The notes below the pieces were generated by a model. That model was not told the DNA's origin. It worked only from the letters and a program-made list of their open reading frames with translations, and did no database searches. The position numbers were made by a program, and so were the translations under genes. A stretch of 9,791 nt of DNA from contig JBBRPS010000372.1 in NCBI GenBank assembly GCA_038227745.1, positions 1 to 9,791 on the forward strand, in the 5' to 3' direction. Every line of letters begins with the position of its first letter. Position 1 is the stretch's first letter. Source of the DNA: DASPXY01 sp038227745. GTDB taxonomy: Bacteria > Planctomycetota > Planctomycetia > Gemmatales > Gemmataceae. Positions 1 through 7,457 of the stretch are shown in pieces.

Positions 1-58
1 GCGGGACGCCTGCACCACAACCCGGAGACCTTCCGCCGTACCAGGAATCAGAAACCGA

Positions 59-120
59 GAGACACGAGGCCGGAGCGCCAGCGAGCCAAGTTCCTCGCTG
101 GCGCTCCGGCCTCGTGTCTC
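59..120. repeat. Perfect 27-bp inverted repeat (hairpin)
   Basis: Positions 59-85 and 94-120 are exact reverse complements (27 bp) separated by an 8-nt loop (86-93). The arms contain the core CCGGAGCGCCAGCGAG. The hairpin lies 28 bp past the stop of the minus-strand gene ending at 149, so it could end that transcript. On that strand it is followed only by a short T-rich stretch rather than a clean U-tract. A perfect long-armed palindrome of this kind could equally be a dispersed REP/MITE-like genomic repeat, which a genome-wide count would show. Positions 1-58 hold nothing I can assign. Confidence 0.85.
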
Positions 121-148
121 GATGCCGCCTGGGTTCTGCGCCCGTTCA

Positions 149-1096
149 TCAGTTCGCCACGGCTGCGCCGCCGAACTTTTCCGGGGGAAGGCCCCGGAGC
201 AGGTGCCCGGGGCGGTTCGTTCGGTAATAGGTCATTTCGCCCGCGTAGGGTTGGTCCTCGGGCGCGTGCAGGAACCGGCCGCCCTTGCCCCATTTGCTCT
301 CGATCAGGATCAGCCCGTCCGCGTCCGCGGTCCGCACCAGGCCGGTGTGGATGACCCTGGTCGCGTCGTGGTAAACGATCAGGTCGCCGGGCCGCGGCCG
401 GGCCACCGGCGTGTAGCCGTTGTCCTTCAGAATCAACTCGACGTCCGGCCCCCGCACCCAGTACCGCCCCCCCGTGAAAACCCAGCCGTGGCAATTGCTC
501 GCCTCACCGGGCGGCGCCCGGCGGATTACGCGCTCCGTCAGGGAGCACAGGCGCAGGACGGCCCCCTCGAGGGCACGCAGTTTCCCGTCGTCCTCGGGCA
601 GGGCCGAGCGGTAGAGCGCGACGAGGCGCCCGGCGTCGGTGCGGGCGTCGTGCGCGTGACTGGGCGTGATCTCCCCCAGCTGATGCACGGGGGCACCCGC
701 CTCGGCCGCGGGCCAGTAGGACACATCTGGCTCGGCCCGCCGCGCCCACAGCAAACTCAGCGCGGGACCGGCGATCAGCAGAGCAGCCCACTGCAGCCGC
801 GGACGGCCGGCCACGGCCAGCGCCACGGCACAGGCACGGGCAACGCCCGGCGAGCGCAGGGCCAGGAACAGCCCACAGGCGCAGGCGAGAAGCAGCGGCG
901 GCAGCCACAGGCCGTCCGGCTGACCCGTGAGCGCCGCGGTCCCCCCCAGGCCAGCCAGCGCGAGCGCCAGGACCAGCAGGAGCCTGCGACCGCCAAAGGG
1001 CCCTCGGCTCAGCAGGCCCATCAGGCCGAACAGCGTGCCGAAGAGCGCGAGCAGGCAGACGGCGATCAGGTTCGCGTCGGTCGGGTGCAGGGGCAT
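149..1096 (-). CDS. Membrane protein with C-terminal NlpC/P60-like Cys-His domain
   Basis: The product is 315 residues. The frame stays open far upstream, but the ATG at 1096 has a GGAGG 8 nt before it, and the protein then begins directly with hydrophobic helices, so I chose it. Residues ~9-29, 37-56, 64-80 and 84-117 form four or five membrane segments. A soluble domain of ~195 residues follows. Its last ~115 residues contain SNCHGW (Cys202), a PRPGDLIVYHD strand turn, VIHTG (His250), and a following strand with Glu266 in IESKWGKGG. A Cys near the start of a helix, then PGDL, then His-TG is the pattern of NlpC/P60-type papain-fold peptidases or amidases. The substrate is unknown; cell-wall peptide or lipid are possibilities. 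It is divergent from the 1382 gene and followed by the hairpin at 59-120. The membrane topology is clear, while the catalytic assignment comes from motif pattern only. Confidence 0.75.
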   Translation of the reverse strand: MPLHPTDANLIAVCLLALFGTLFGLMGLLSRGPFGGRRLLLVLALALAGLGGTAALTGQPDGLWLPPLLLACACGLFLALRSPGVARACAVALAVAGRPRLQWAALLIAGPALSLLWARRAEPDVSYWPAAEAGAPVHQLGEITPSHAHDARTDAGRLVALYRSALPEDDGKLRALEGAVLRLCSLTERVIRRAPPGEASNCHGWVFTGGRYWVRGPDVELILKDNGYTPVARPRPGDLIVYHDATRVIHTGLVRTADADGLILIESKWGKGGRFLHAPEDQPYAGEMTYYRTNRPGHLLRGLPPEKFGGAAVAN

Positions 1097-1281
1097 GAAT
1101 CGACCCTCCGGAGTCACCGGGACGCCCCGCGCGGGTGGTGGCCACCGCCGGGGCCTCTCGCCGGACGTTCCCCTTCTGGAGCGAGCTTGTAAAGGTAGGG
1201 TAAGGCCGCGGGGATGAGACGCCGGTGAGAAGTGGGTTACGAGTTTATGAACTCCGAGCCGTGCCCCGGCGTCGTGCGAAC

Positions 1282-1309
1282 TTGCACACCTCCCCCTGAA
1301 TGCTATGGT
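1282..1309 (+). promoter_or_regulatory. Candidate promoter for the GAP1-like gene
   Basis: TTGCAC (1282-1287) and TATGGT (1304-1309) are separated by 16 nt. The -10 is preceded by TGC, giving an extended -10 (TGnTATGGT). A start site near 1316 would give a leader of about 66 nt containing AAGGAGG at 1366-1372. The -35 matches the consensus at only three positions, so the extended -10 is the main support. The divergent gap 1097-1381 (285 bp) holds no gene. I saw no convincing promoter for the minus-strand gene in it, only a short dyad GAGTT-TATG-AACTC at 1241-1254. Confidence 0.45.
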
Positions 1310-1381
1310 TGAGTGCTGTTGCCCCCCGTGGGTCGGGGCCGGCGCGGGATCCCTGGCTGCGGCCGAAGGAGGAAAGCACTC

Positions 1382-3868
1382 GTGAAGCAACTCTACTGCA
1401 CGTCGGCGGACCGTGGCGACAACGGGACGAACGGCGCGGGGCCGGGGGCGCGCGTCCGGGCCGCGTCCGCCGGGCTGGCGCCCGACCGCGTTCAGGCCAT
1501 CCTCCGCCATGCCGGTTACGCCTCACCGGCCCGTGGCGCCGCGCCCGCGGCCGAGCCCCCCACGCGCCTGGCCCTGCTGCAGACGTCCGACGCCGGCCGC
1601 TTCCTGTGCCACAGTGCCTGCCTGGGCATCGACCCCGCCACGGGGCAGAACGGCAAGTTCTTCTCCCACGTGCTCCTCGAAGTGCCCGCGACGCTCGACG
1701 CCCAGCACGCCATCCAGAGCTGGGGCAGCCCGGTGTGGCAGCGGGCCGACCAGGGCGGAGCCGAACTGCCGGAGGCCCTCTACCTGCCGGTCTCCTCCAC
1801 GCTCGACGACGAGGATCTGGCCCGCTTCCTCGACCGACCGGCGCACCGCGACCTGCTGGAGTTCGTCCTCACCGCCCTGCTCACAACGCCGCCGCAGGCG
1901 CGCATCTTCGTCGCGGCCCCGGCCGAGGCCGTCGCCCGCTGCGTCTACGGCGCCACCCGCGCCCTGCCGCCCTTCCTCCTGGAAAACTTTACGTTCTCGA
2001 CCTACGAGCGCGACCCGCAGCAGTGCCCCGCCCGCCTCGTCGGCACCTGCTGGGGGGACGGGGCCGACCTCGACCTGCCCGAGGCCTGCTATGCCGGCGG
2101 CGGCGTGGCTTACAACGCCTCCACCGGCCGCAGCAGTGAGCTGCCCGGCGAGTTGCCGTTCGTCGCCTTCGCCGTCACCGCGCTGGCCGAGCGCCGCACC
2201 GCGGCGCTGGACGAGTTCCACGCCACCTGCCAGCGCCTCGGCGTCAAGGATCCGGGCCTGTTCGAGCTGGTCTACCGGCTGGCACGCGGCGGCGCCTCCC
2301 TGACGAAGGAGGAGTCGCAGAAGGTCCTCAACCACCCGACGCTCTGCCCGTGGGTGGCGGCGCGGCCCGACGCGGTGGGGCAGTTCCTCGACTGGGCCCT
2401 GGAAGACCAGGCCTATGCGATGGCGACGTTTTCGCGGGCCGTCGCGGCGCTGCGCCAGAAGCCCGACGTGCTCGCCCGCCTGGCGCAGGCCGTGCAGGAA
2501 CGCGGCCTGGCCGCCCTGCGCGGGGGCGACCTGGTGCGCACCCGCAACGCCCTGGAAGCGCTGATGCCGATGGTGGCGCCGGTCCGATCGGCGGCGGTGT
2601 GGAACGACCTGCTCGCCGCCCTCACCGACCCGGAGGCGCTGCCGTGGGAGATGCGCTGCTACCTGCTGCCGCGCCTGGTCCGCCTGCGGCCGGCGCCGGA
2701 AGGCGGGGTGCAGCGCTGGCTGGACGTCCCAAGGGAACGGCTGCCGAGCCTTCTCGCGCTCGACCTGCCGGAGGCGAGCCGGCTGGCCGCGTGCCTGGCC
2801 TGTTTGCGGCGCGACGGCGAACCGTCCCGGGAACTGGCCCGGACACTGAGCGCCCACCCGGCGCTGGTCTTCGCGGCCCTGCGAGAGTTGCCGGCCGACC
2901 CCGAGGGCGAAGCTCGGGCCGAGGCGCTGTTCCGTGCCGTCCTCGCCGAGCGGCCGGCGCACGCCTGGGGGGACGAGCTGCTGCGCCACGGGCGCTCGCT
3001 GCCCGCCGCGGTGCTCGACCACTGCCTGAACGTCGCCCTGGAGAACGGCCACACCGCCGCCCAGGACCTGGTCGCCGCGGGCCACGGGCCGGCCCTCCTG
3101 GAACTGCTCCGCGACCGGCCGACGCTCGACCGCCTGGCCGCGCAGCTCCTCAGCCGCCCGGCCGATAACCTGCGGACGGACGGCGGCCGCGCCGAGTTCT
3201 TGCAGGCGCTGACCGGGGTTGCCGGCCTGCGCCCCGAGGTGCGGGCGCGCCTGGAGGCGTGCCTGGGTTTCCGGGCGTTCCTGGAGCGGCCGTCGCTCGA
3301 ACGCGAGGCCCTGGACCGGGCGGCGGCCGCCCTGCGCTTCGAGCCGCCGCTGTTCCCGTCGGAAGTCCGCGACCGCCTGGTCGCCGCCGTCGCCACCGAG
3401 TTGGCCGGCCGGGGCGGCGCGGAGGTGCAGGCGGATCTGGAAAGAGTCTTGCTCGCGCTTGGGGCGGGCTGGCCGGGCGGCGCATCGGGCCTGTACCGGG
3501 CGCTGCTGCACGACCGGCAAGGGCAGCGGGGGGCATGGCGTCGGCCCGACCTGCTGCACGCCTTCCTGGCGGTGGCGCTGGGAGCGCGGCAGTCCGCGGA
3601 GGTAGCGGGCCTGCTCGAGAACCTCGACGCGGAGGCGTACGCGCTGGCGCAGCAGGCGGCCCAGCAGGGCGGGGCGAGGATCCTGGCCGCCATCGACCAG
3701 CGGGCGGCGCAGTGGCCCGCGGCGGCCCGCAGTCAGTGGGGCTTCCTCGGGCGTGCGGTCCGGCCCCGCGGGGTGCGCCAGCTGCTGCGAGAGGCCGCCC
3801 TGTTCGGCGCGGGGCTGCTGATCGGCGGAGTCGGGGTGGTCGGCCTGCGCTGGTTCGGCTTGCTGTAA
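1382..3868 (+). CDS. GAP1-like (GTPase-associated protein 1) protein with C-terminal membrane helix
   Basis: The product is 828 residues starting at GTG 1382, with AAGGAGG 9 nt upstream. An in-frame ATG at 1313 lacks a ribosome site and would add an Arg/Gly-rich tail, so I rejected it. The N-terminus (KQLYCTSADRG, a GxxVRAASxGL strand about 15 residues later, then FLCHSACLGIDPATGQNGKFFSHVLL around residues 74-99 and LENFTFSTYERDP further on) matches the layout I know for the GAP1 N-terminal (GAP1-N2-type) domain. In that family the typical pattern is QLYYTS, a GF.v.a.SpG segment and GR.GNyFAH. GAP1 proteins were described in GTPase/MoxR/vWA-centred conflict systems. The remainder is a long Ala/Leu/Arg-rich helical region, probably helical repeats. 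The last ~30 residues hold one hydrophobic helix (LFGAGLLIGGVGVVGL), so the protein may be tail-anchored. No GTPase or MoxR partner lies in the window. The family call rests on remembered pattern; the helix is visible directly. Confidence 0.7.
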   Translation: MKQLYCTSADRGDNGTNGAGPGARVRAASAGLAPDRVQAILRHAGYASPARGAAPAAEPPTRLALLQTSDAGRFLCHSACLGIDPATGQNGKFFSHVLLEVPATLDAQHAIQSWGSPVWQRADQGGAELPEALYLPVSSTLDDEDLARFLDRPAHRDLLEFVLTALLTTPPQARIFVAAPAEAVARCVYGATRALPPFLLENFTFSTYERDPQQCPARLVGTCWGDGADLDLPEACYAGGGVAYNASTGRSSELPGELPFVAFAVTALAERRTAALDEFHATCQRLGVKDPGLFELVYRLARGGASLTKEESQKVLNHPTLCPWVAARPDAVGQFLDWALEDQAYAMATFSRAVAALRQKPDVLARLAQAVQERGLAALRGGDLVRTRNALEALMPMVAPVRSAAVWNDLLAALTDPEALPWEMRCYLLPRLVRLRPAPEGGVQRWLDVPRERLPSLLALDLPEASRLAACLACLRRDGEPSRELARTLSAHPALVFAALRELPADPEGEARAEALFRAVLAERPAHAWGDELLRHGRSLPAAVLDHCLNVALENGHTAAQDLVAAGHGPALLELLRDRPTLDRLAAQLLSRPADNLRTDGGRAEFLQALTGVAGLRPEVRARLEACLGFRAFLERPSLEREALDRAAAALRFEPPLFPSEVRDRLVAAVATELAGRGGAEVQADLERVLLALGAGWPGGASGLYRALLHDRQGQRGAWRRPDLLHAFLAVALGARQSAEVAGLLENLDAEAYALAQQAAQQGGARILAAIDQRAAQWPAAARSQWGFLGRAVRPRGVRQLLREAALFGAGLLIGGVGVVGLRWFGLL

Positions 3869-3910
3869 CCCCGGGGCCGTCGGGCGTGCGGGGCGTGTCT
3901 CGGGGCCGAA

Positions 3911-4978
3911 TCAGGCGTCCGGTTTCTGCTCGGGTGGGGCCGCCCCCAGGAGTACCTGGAGTTGTGCCAGGCGCTGCTCCAGGGCCAGCCGCGCTTGCCG
4001 TTCTTCCGCGGCCTGACGCTCGGCGTCTTCGCGCCCGCGCTTGTGCCCGGTCGCGGCGCGCTCCGCCTTCTCGCGGTGTTGCCTCTCTTCGGCCGCGGCG
4101 CGCTCCGCCTGTTCGCGGTGCTGTCTCTCCTCAACCGCGGCGCGCTCCGCGTTCTCGCGGACCCGCTTCTCTTCGGCCGCGGCGCGCTCCGCGTTCTCGC
4201 GGTGCTGCCTCTCTTCAAGTGTGGCGCGCTCCGCCTCTTCGCGGTGTTGCCTCTCCTCAACCGTGGCGCGCTCCGCCTGCTCCCGGACGCGCCTGTCTTC
4301 CGCCGCGGCGCGCTCCGCCTCTTCGCGGCCCCGCCTGTCCTCGGCCGCTCGGCGTTCCGACTCATCCAGGAGCCGTTTGAGATCCCCAGGCAGCGGCACC
4401 AGGTCGCCCTTGTACCAGTAGCGCACCCACCCGCCCAGCAGTGCCAACTCCACTTTGACTTCCGGGACGGGATACCGGCCGTGCTCGTTGGGCGTGACCG
4501 TACGGTACTTCATGCCGTCGTGCCGGTAGAGGGTAATCTCCAGGCCGTCCGGGTAGAAGAGCAGGTAGTAAGGCACTTGCAGATCTAGCTCGTACTTCTT
4601 GAAGCTGTCCTCATAATCCTTCCGCCTGCTGCTTGCCGAGACGTACTCCATCATCCAGAACGGCCGGACCGGCTGGAACGGCAGGTCGTAACTGCCGCCG
4701 GCCTCGATCTCCTGCTCGCAGACCACCATCATGTTGTCCGGCACCACCTGCCCGGGCCTGGACCGGCCGGGGACCGGGTATTGCACGAGCAGCTCGTTGA
4801 AGAGCTGGATCTCCGGGTTGTCCGCCGCGATCAGTGCAAAACTGCAGACCGTGATCTTCCGCTGCGTGGCCTGGGCGGTGGCTTCCATGAAGTGCTCCGG
4901 TGGCAGACTGCGCAGGTACGCCTCGGCGGCGTCCGCGTATTCGGCCTGCGTCAGGGACTGTGGCTCGGCTGTGGACAT
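3911..4978 (-). CDS. Uma2-family (DUF820) restriction-endonuclease-fold protein with E/R repeat tail
   Basis: The product is 355 residues. The ATG at 4978 follows a strong AGGAGG-AAGGAG ribosome site. Residues ~30-185 are a PD-(D/E)XK-fold domain of the Uma2 type. They show VVPDNMMVV (Asp81), FWMMEYVSASS (Glu111), a Lys/Tyr helix KKYE (Lys127-128), and then YYLLFYPDGLEITLYR. These give the D...E...K pattern expected for metal-dependent cleavage. Residues ~207-332 are about nine 14-residue units of the form AERAAxEERQHREx, which should form a long charged helix (coiled coil or single alpha-helix). A final LALEQRLAQLQVLL leucine stretch could oligomerise. Uma2 genes are greatly expanded in planctomycetes and cyanobacteria, and their biological role is unsettled. 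It converges on the GAP1-like gene with a 42-bp gap and diverges from SNF2. Confidence 0.88.
   Translation of the reverse strand: MSTAEPQSLTQAEYADAAEAYLRSLPPEHFMEATAQATQRKITVCSFALIAADNPEIQLFNELLVQYPVPGRSRPGQVVPDNMMVVCEQEIEAGGSYDLPFQPVRPFWMMEYVSASSRRKDYEDSFKKYELDLQVPYYLLFYPDGLEITLYRHDGMKYRTVTPNEHGRYPVPEVKVELALLGGWVRYWYKGDLVPLPGDLKRLLDESERRAAEDRRGREEAERAAAEDRRVREQAERATVEERQHREEAERATLEERQHRENAERAAAEEKRVRENAERAAVEERQHREQAERAAAEERQHREKAERAATGHKRGREDAERQAAEERQARLALEQRLAQLQVLLGAAPPEQKPDA
3983..4360 (-). repeat. 42-bp tandem repeat array inside the Uma2 gene
   Basis: GCGGCGCGCTCCGCC recurs at exact 42-bp spacing (for example from 4053 and from 4095). About nine units encode the 14-residue repeats of the Uma2 tail. 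Units keep the AER...EER...RE core and vary at middle positions (AAAEERQH, ATVEERQH, AAAEDRRV). The variation is substitutional rather than in length, so the reading frame is preserved throughout. The first and last units (SERRAAED, AERQAAEERQARLA) are the most degenerate. Confidence 0.85.
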
Positions 4979-5014
4979 GCTCCTTCCTCCTCACCCCGCG
5001 TTGAAACCGACCCA

Positions 5015-5043
5015 GTTATAGCCGTCTTCCCCCAGAACGGGAA
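5015..5043 (-). promoter_or_regulatory. Candidate promoter for the Uma2 gene
   Basis: On the minus strand TATAAC (complement of 5015-5020) is a 5/6 match to a -10 box. About 17 nt upstream is a weak TTCCCG/TTTCCC -35. Transcription would begin near 5008 and give a leader of ~30 nt carrying the AGGAGG site before ATG 4978. The -35 is poor, so this rests mostly on the -10 and on its spacing to the gene. Confidence 0.4.
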
Positions 5044-5093
5044 AGGCGAATCCGAGCGCCTCGGGCAAGGCCGGGGCGTGCCCTGGCCTGGCC

Positions 5094-5102
5094 TGGTATG
5101 AT
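5094..5102 (+). promoter_or_regulatory. Candidate extended -10 promoter for the SNF2-deaminase-Imm1 operon
   Basis: TGG-TATGAT (5094-5102) is an extended -10 with a 5/6 match to TATAAT. No good -35 stands 16-18 nt upstream, as expected for extended -10 promoters. The start site would be near 5109, about 48 nt before the GTG at 5157. It is the only -10-like element in the GC-rich gap that faces the operon. Confidence 0.45.
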
Positions 5103-5156
5103 ACAGGACCGGACGCGCGGCGCCGCGCGTCCGACCCCCTGGCGTGAGGGCCAACC

Positions 5157-7457
5157 GTGCTTCGCGAAGAACAGATCGACATCCGCCGGCAGCGCGGCCT
5201 CGAGGGGAAGTTCCGCATCCAGAACCTCGGCCGCAACCGCGTCTTCAGCGACTACCAGGTCACCAACCCGGCCAGCGGCGGCCAGTACCGCGTCAGCATC
5301 CGCGGCTTCGACGTCAACGACAACCTGTGCGAGTGCCCCGACTTCAAGACCAACACGCTCGGCACCTGCAAGCACATTGAGGCCGTCCTCGCCGCCCTGC
5401 GCGCCGAGGCCCCCGCCCAGCTCCGCCAGCGCAAGGCCGCCGTCACGCGCCCCGAGATCTCGCTGCACTACGGCGAACAGCTCTGCCCGGTCCTGCACCT
5501 GCCGCCGCGCCACTCCGACGCGCTGGGTACCCTCGCCGAGCGCTTCTTCGCGCCCAACGGCCGCTGGAAGGGCGGCGAGCAGTACCACGCCCTCATCGAG
5601 GCCGTGCAGAAGGTGCCCGAGGACGTAACCCTGTTCTCCGACGCCATGGAGTTCATGGAGCGCGAGATCGAGCGGCGCGAGATGGCGGAGCGCGAGCAGG
5701 TACTCGTGCGGCAGCTCGAGGCCGGTATCCTGCACCTCGACCTGATCAAGGTGCCGCTCTACCCGTACCAGGTGCGCGGCGCCCTGTTCGCGGCCTACCG
5801 CGGCCGCTGCATCCTCGGCGACGACATGGGCCTGGGCAAGACCGTCCAGACGCTGGCCGCCGCCGAGCTGCTGGCGCGCGAGCGCGGCGTCGAGCGCGTC
5901 CTGGTCGTCGCGCCCGCATCGGTCAAATACCAGTGGGAGAGCGAGATCCGCAAGTTCACCGACCGCCCGGTGCAGGTGATTGAGGGCGGCAGCCAGGCTC
6001 GAAGGGCGCAGTACACGCAGCCGACGTTCTACCGCCTCATCAACTACGAGCAGGTGCTGCGCGACGGCGGCGAGCTGAACGCCTGGCACCCCGACCTGAT
6101 CGTGCTGGACGAGGCCCAGCGCATCAAGAACTGGGAGGCGAAAGTGTCGCGCGCGGTCAAGAAACTGCGCAGCCGCTACGCGCTGGTGCTGACGGGCACG
6201 CCGCTGGAGAACAAGCTGGAGGAGCTGTACAGCATCGTGCAGTTCGTGGACGACCGCCGCCTCGGCCCGGCGTTCCAGTTCCTGCACGAGCACCGCGTTC
6301 TCGACGAGCACGGCAAGGTGATCGGCTACCGCAACCTGCACAAGATCCGCGAGAAGCTGGAGCCGATCCTGCTGCGGCGCACGCGCGCCGAGGTGCTCAG
6401 CCAGTTGCCCGAGCGGACCGAGAGCACGGTGTTCGTGGAGCTGACCGACGCCCAGCGCGGCCCCTACACCGACCAGCAGGCGACGCTGGCGCGGCTGGTG
6501 GCGAAGAAGTACCTGACGGAGGTGGATAGGCGGCGAATCCTGGGCTGCATCACGAACATGCGGATGCTGTGCGACAGCACGTTCCTGTACGACAAGCAGA
6601 CGAACGTCTCGCCGAAGCTGGAGGAGTTCGCCGAGCGGTTACGGGAACTGGTACTGGAGGGGCCGCACAAGGTGGTGGTGTTCAGCCAGTGGGAGCTGAT
6701 GCTGCGCAAGGCGGCGGAGGTGGTGGAGGGCCTGAAGGTCGGCCACACGATGCTGTACGGGGGCGTGCCGGGCAAGGAGCGGCGCGGGCTGATGGAGCGC
6801 TTCCGCGAGGACCCGGAGTGCCGTGTGTTCCTGAGCACCGACGCGGGCGGCGTGGGGTTGAACTTGCAGGCCGCGGACACGGTGATCAACCTCGACGTGC
6901 CGTGGAACCCCGCGGTGCTGGACCAGCGGATCGGTCGGGTGCATCGGCTGGGACAGCACCGGCCGGTGCAGGTCATCAACCTGATCACGCGCGGCACGAT
7001 CGAGGAGCGCGTGCTGCGGACGCTGGAGCGGAAGCGGACGCTGTTCGAGGGCGTGTTCAGCGGCACGACCGACGAGGTGGCGGTCGAGGCGCTGGGGCAG
7101 CAGGCGTTCCTGGAGACGGTGCGCAGCCTGGTGAGCGAGGAGGAGGCGCAGTCGCCCGCGCCGAAAGTGCCGGCCGCGACCGAACCGTCGCCGGCGCCGC
7201 TGGAGGCGGTGCTGCAGGCGGGGGTGCAGTTCCTGGAGGCGCTCGCCGGTTGGCTGGCGCCGGCCGCGGCGCAGGACGGCCAGGCGGCGAACGGCCAGCA
7301 GCAGGCGAAGGCGCCGCTGTCGGTGGCGACGGATGCGCGGACGGGACAGCCGGTGCTGCAGGTGCCGCTGCCGCCGCCTGAAATCATGCAGCGCGGGGCG
7401 GCGGCGCTCGGCACGATTCTGCGCACGGTGGCCGCTGCGAAGAAGGGGGAGGCGTGA
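5157..7457 (+). CDS. SWIM-domain SNF2-family helicase/translocase
   Basis: The product is 766 residues from GTG 5157, with GAGGG 6 nt upstream. Residues 58-73 form a SWIM zinc finger (Cys58-x-Cys60, Cys71-x-His73). The ATPase core follows: YPYQVRGA (~202-209), Walker A GDDMGLGKT (221-229), LVVAPASVKYQW, the Walker B box DEAQ (318-321), LTGTPLEN (345-352), ILLRRTR, VVVFSQWE (507-513), STDAGGVGLNLQAADTVI (560-577) and the arginine-finger motif QRIGRVHRLGQ (590-600). All motifs are present, so an active ATP-driven DNA translocase is likely. Residues ~660-766 are a Pro/Ala/Gln-rich tail ending in a short conserved helix. The stop overlaps the start of the deaminase gene (GTGA), so the two are translationally coupled. 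A diverged copy of the last ~640 bp lies at 8704-9344. The SWIM finger suggests DNA or protein binding; the target is unknown. Confidence 0.95.
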   Translation: MLREEQIDIRRQRGLEGKFRIQNLGRNRVFSDYQVTNPASGGQYRVSIRGFDVNDNLCECPDFKTNTLGTCKHIEAVLAALRAEAPAQLRQRKAAVTRPEISLHYGEQLCPVLHLPPRHSDALGTLAERFFAPNGRWKGGEQYHALIEAVQKVPEDVTLFSDAMEFMEREIERREMAEREQVLVRQLEAGILHLDLIKVPLYPYQVRGALFAAYRGRCILGDDMGLGKTVQTLAAAELLARERGVERVLVVAPASVKYQWESEIRKFTDRPVQVIEGGSQARRAQYTQPTFYRLINYEQVLRDGGELNAWHPDLIVLDEAQRIKNWEAKVSRAVKKLRSRYALVLTGTPLENKLEELYSIVQFVDDRRLGPAFQFLHEHRVLDEHGKVIGYRNLHKIREKLEPILLRRTRAEVLSQLPERTESTVFVELTDAQRGPYTDQQATLARLVAKKYLTEVDRRRILGCITNMRMLCDSTFLYDKQTNVSPKLEEFAERLRELVLEGPHKVVVFSQWELMLRKAAEVVEGLKVGHTMLYGGVPGKERRGLMERFREDPECRVFLSTDAGGVGLNLQAADTVINLDVPWNPAVLDQRIGRVHRLGQHRPVQVINLITRGTIEERVLRTLERKRTLFEGVFSGTTDEVAVEALGQQAFLETVRSLVSEEEAQSPAPKVPAATEPSPAPLEAVLQAGVQFLEALAGWLAPAAAQDGQAANGQQQAKAPLSVATDARTGQPVLQVPLPPPEIMQRGAAALGTILRTVAAAKKGEA
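6811..7457 (+). repeat. SNF2 3' end, duplicated at 8704-9344
   Basis: From ACCCGGAGTGCCGTG at 6811 the SNF2 sequence matches 8704 onward. In the first 266 bp (6811-7076 against 8704-8969) I count 7 differences, all synonymous, or about 97% identity. After that the downstream copy lacks 12 bp (VAVE codons at 7077-7088) and the low-complexity tail diverges in sequence and length. Both copies end in-frame with a stop embedded in GTGA. The match ends sharply at 6810/8703 on the 5' side and just after the stop codons on the 3' side. Confidence 0.92.

Noticed and set aside
1241..1254. Dyad GAGTT-TATG-AACTC in the divergent gap as an operator
   Set aside because: A 5-bp arm is short enough to be chance and no promoter box aligns with it convincingly.
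1313..1381. ATG 1313 as the start of the GAP1-like gene
   Set aside because: No ribosome site, it overlaps the predicted transcription start, and GTG 1382 has AAGGAGG at good spacing.
1097..1510. Upstream in-frame extension of the minus-strand membrane protein to 453 residues
   Set aside because: The extension is Arg/Pro-rich and crosses the divergent promoter region and the 1382 gene, while ATG 1096 has a strong ribosome site.
1523..3559. 678-codon minus-strand frame opposite the GAP1-like gene
   Set aside because: Gln/Arg/Gly-rich shadow with no motif; the plus strand has the recognisable protein.
3869..3910. Bidirectional terminator between the GAP1-like and Uma2 genes
   Set aside because: GC-rich with direct repeats of CGGGGCCG but no stable hairpin with a T-tract that I could support.
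3983..4360. 42-bp repeats as a CRISPR array
   Set aside because: Units are directly tandem without unique spacers and encode an in-frame helical repeat.
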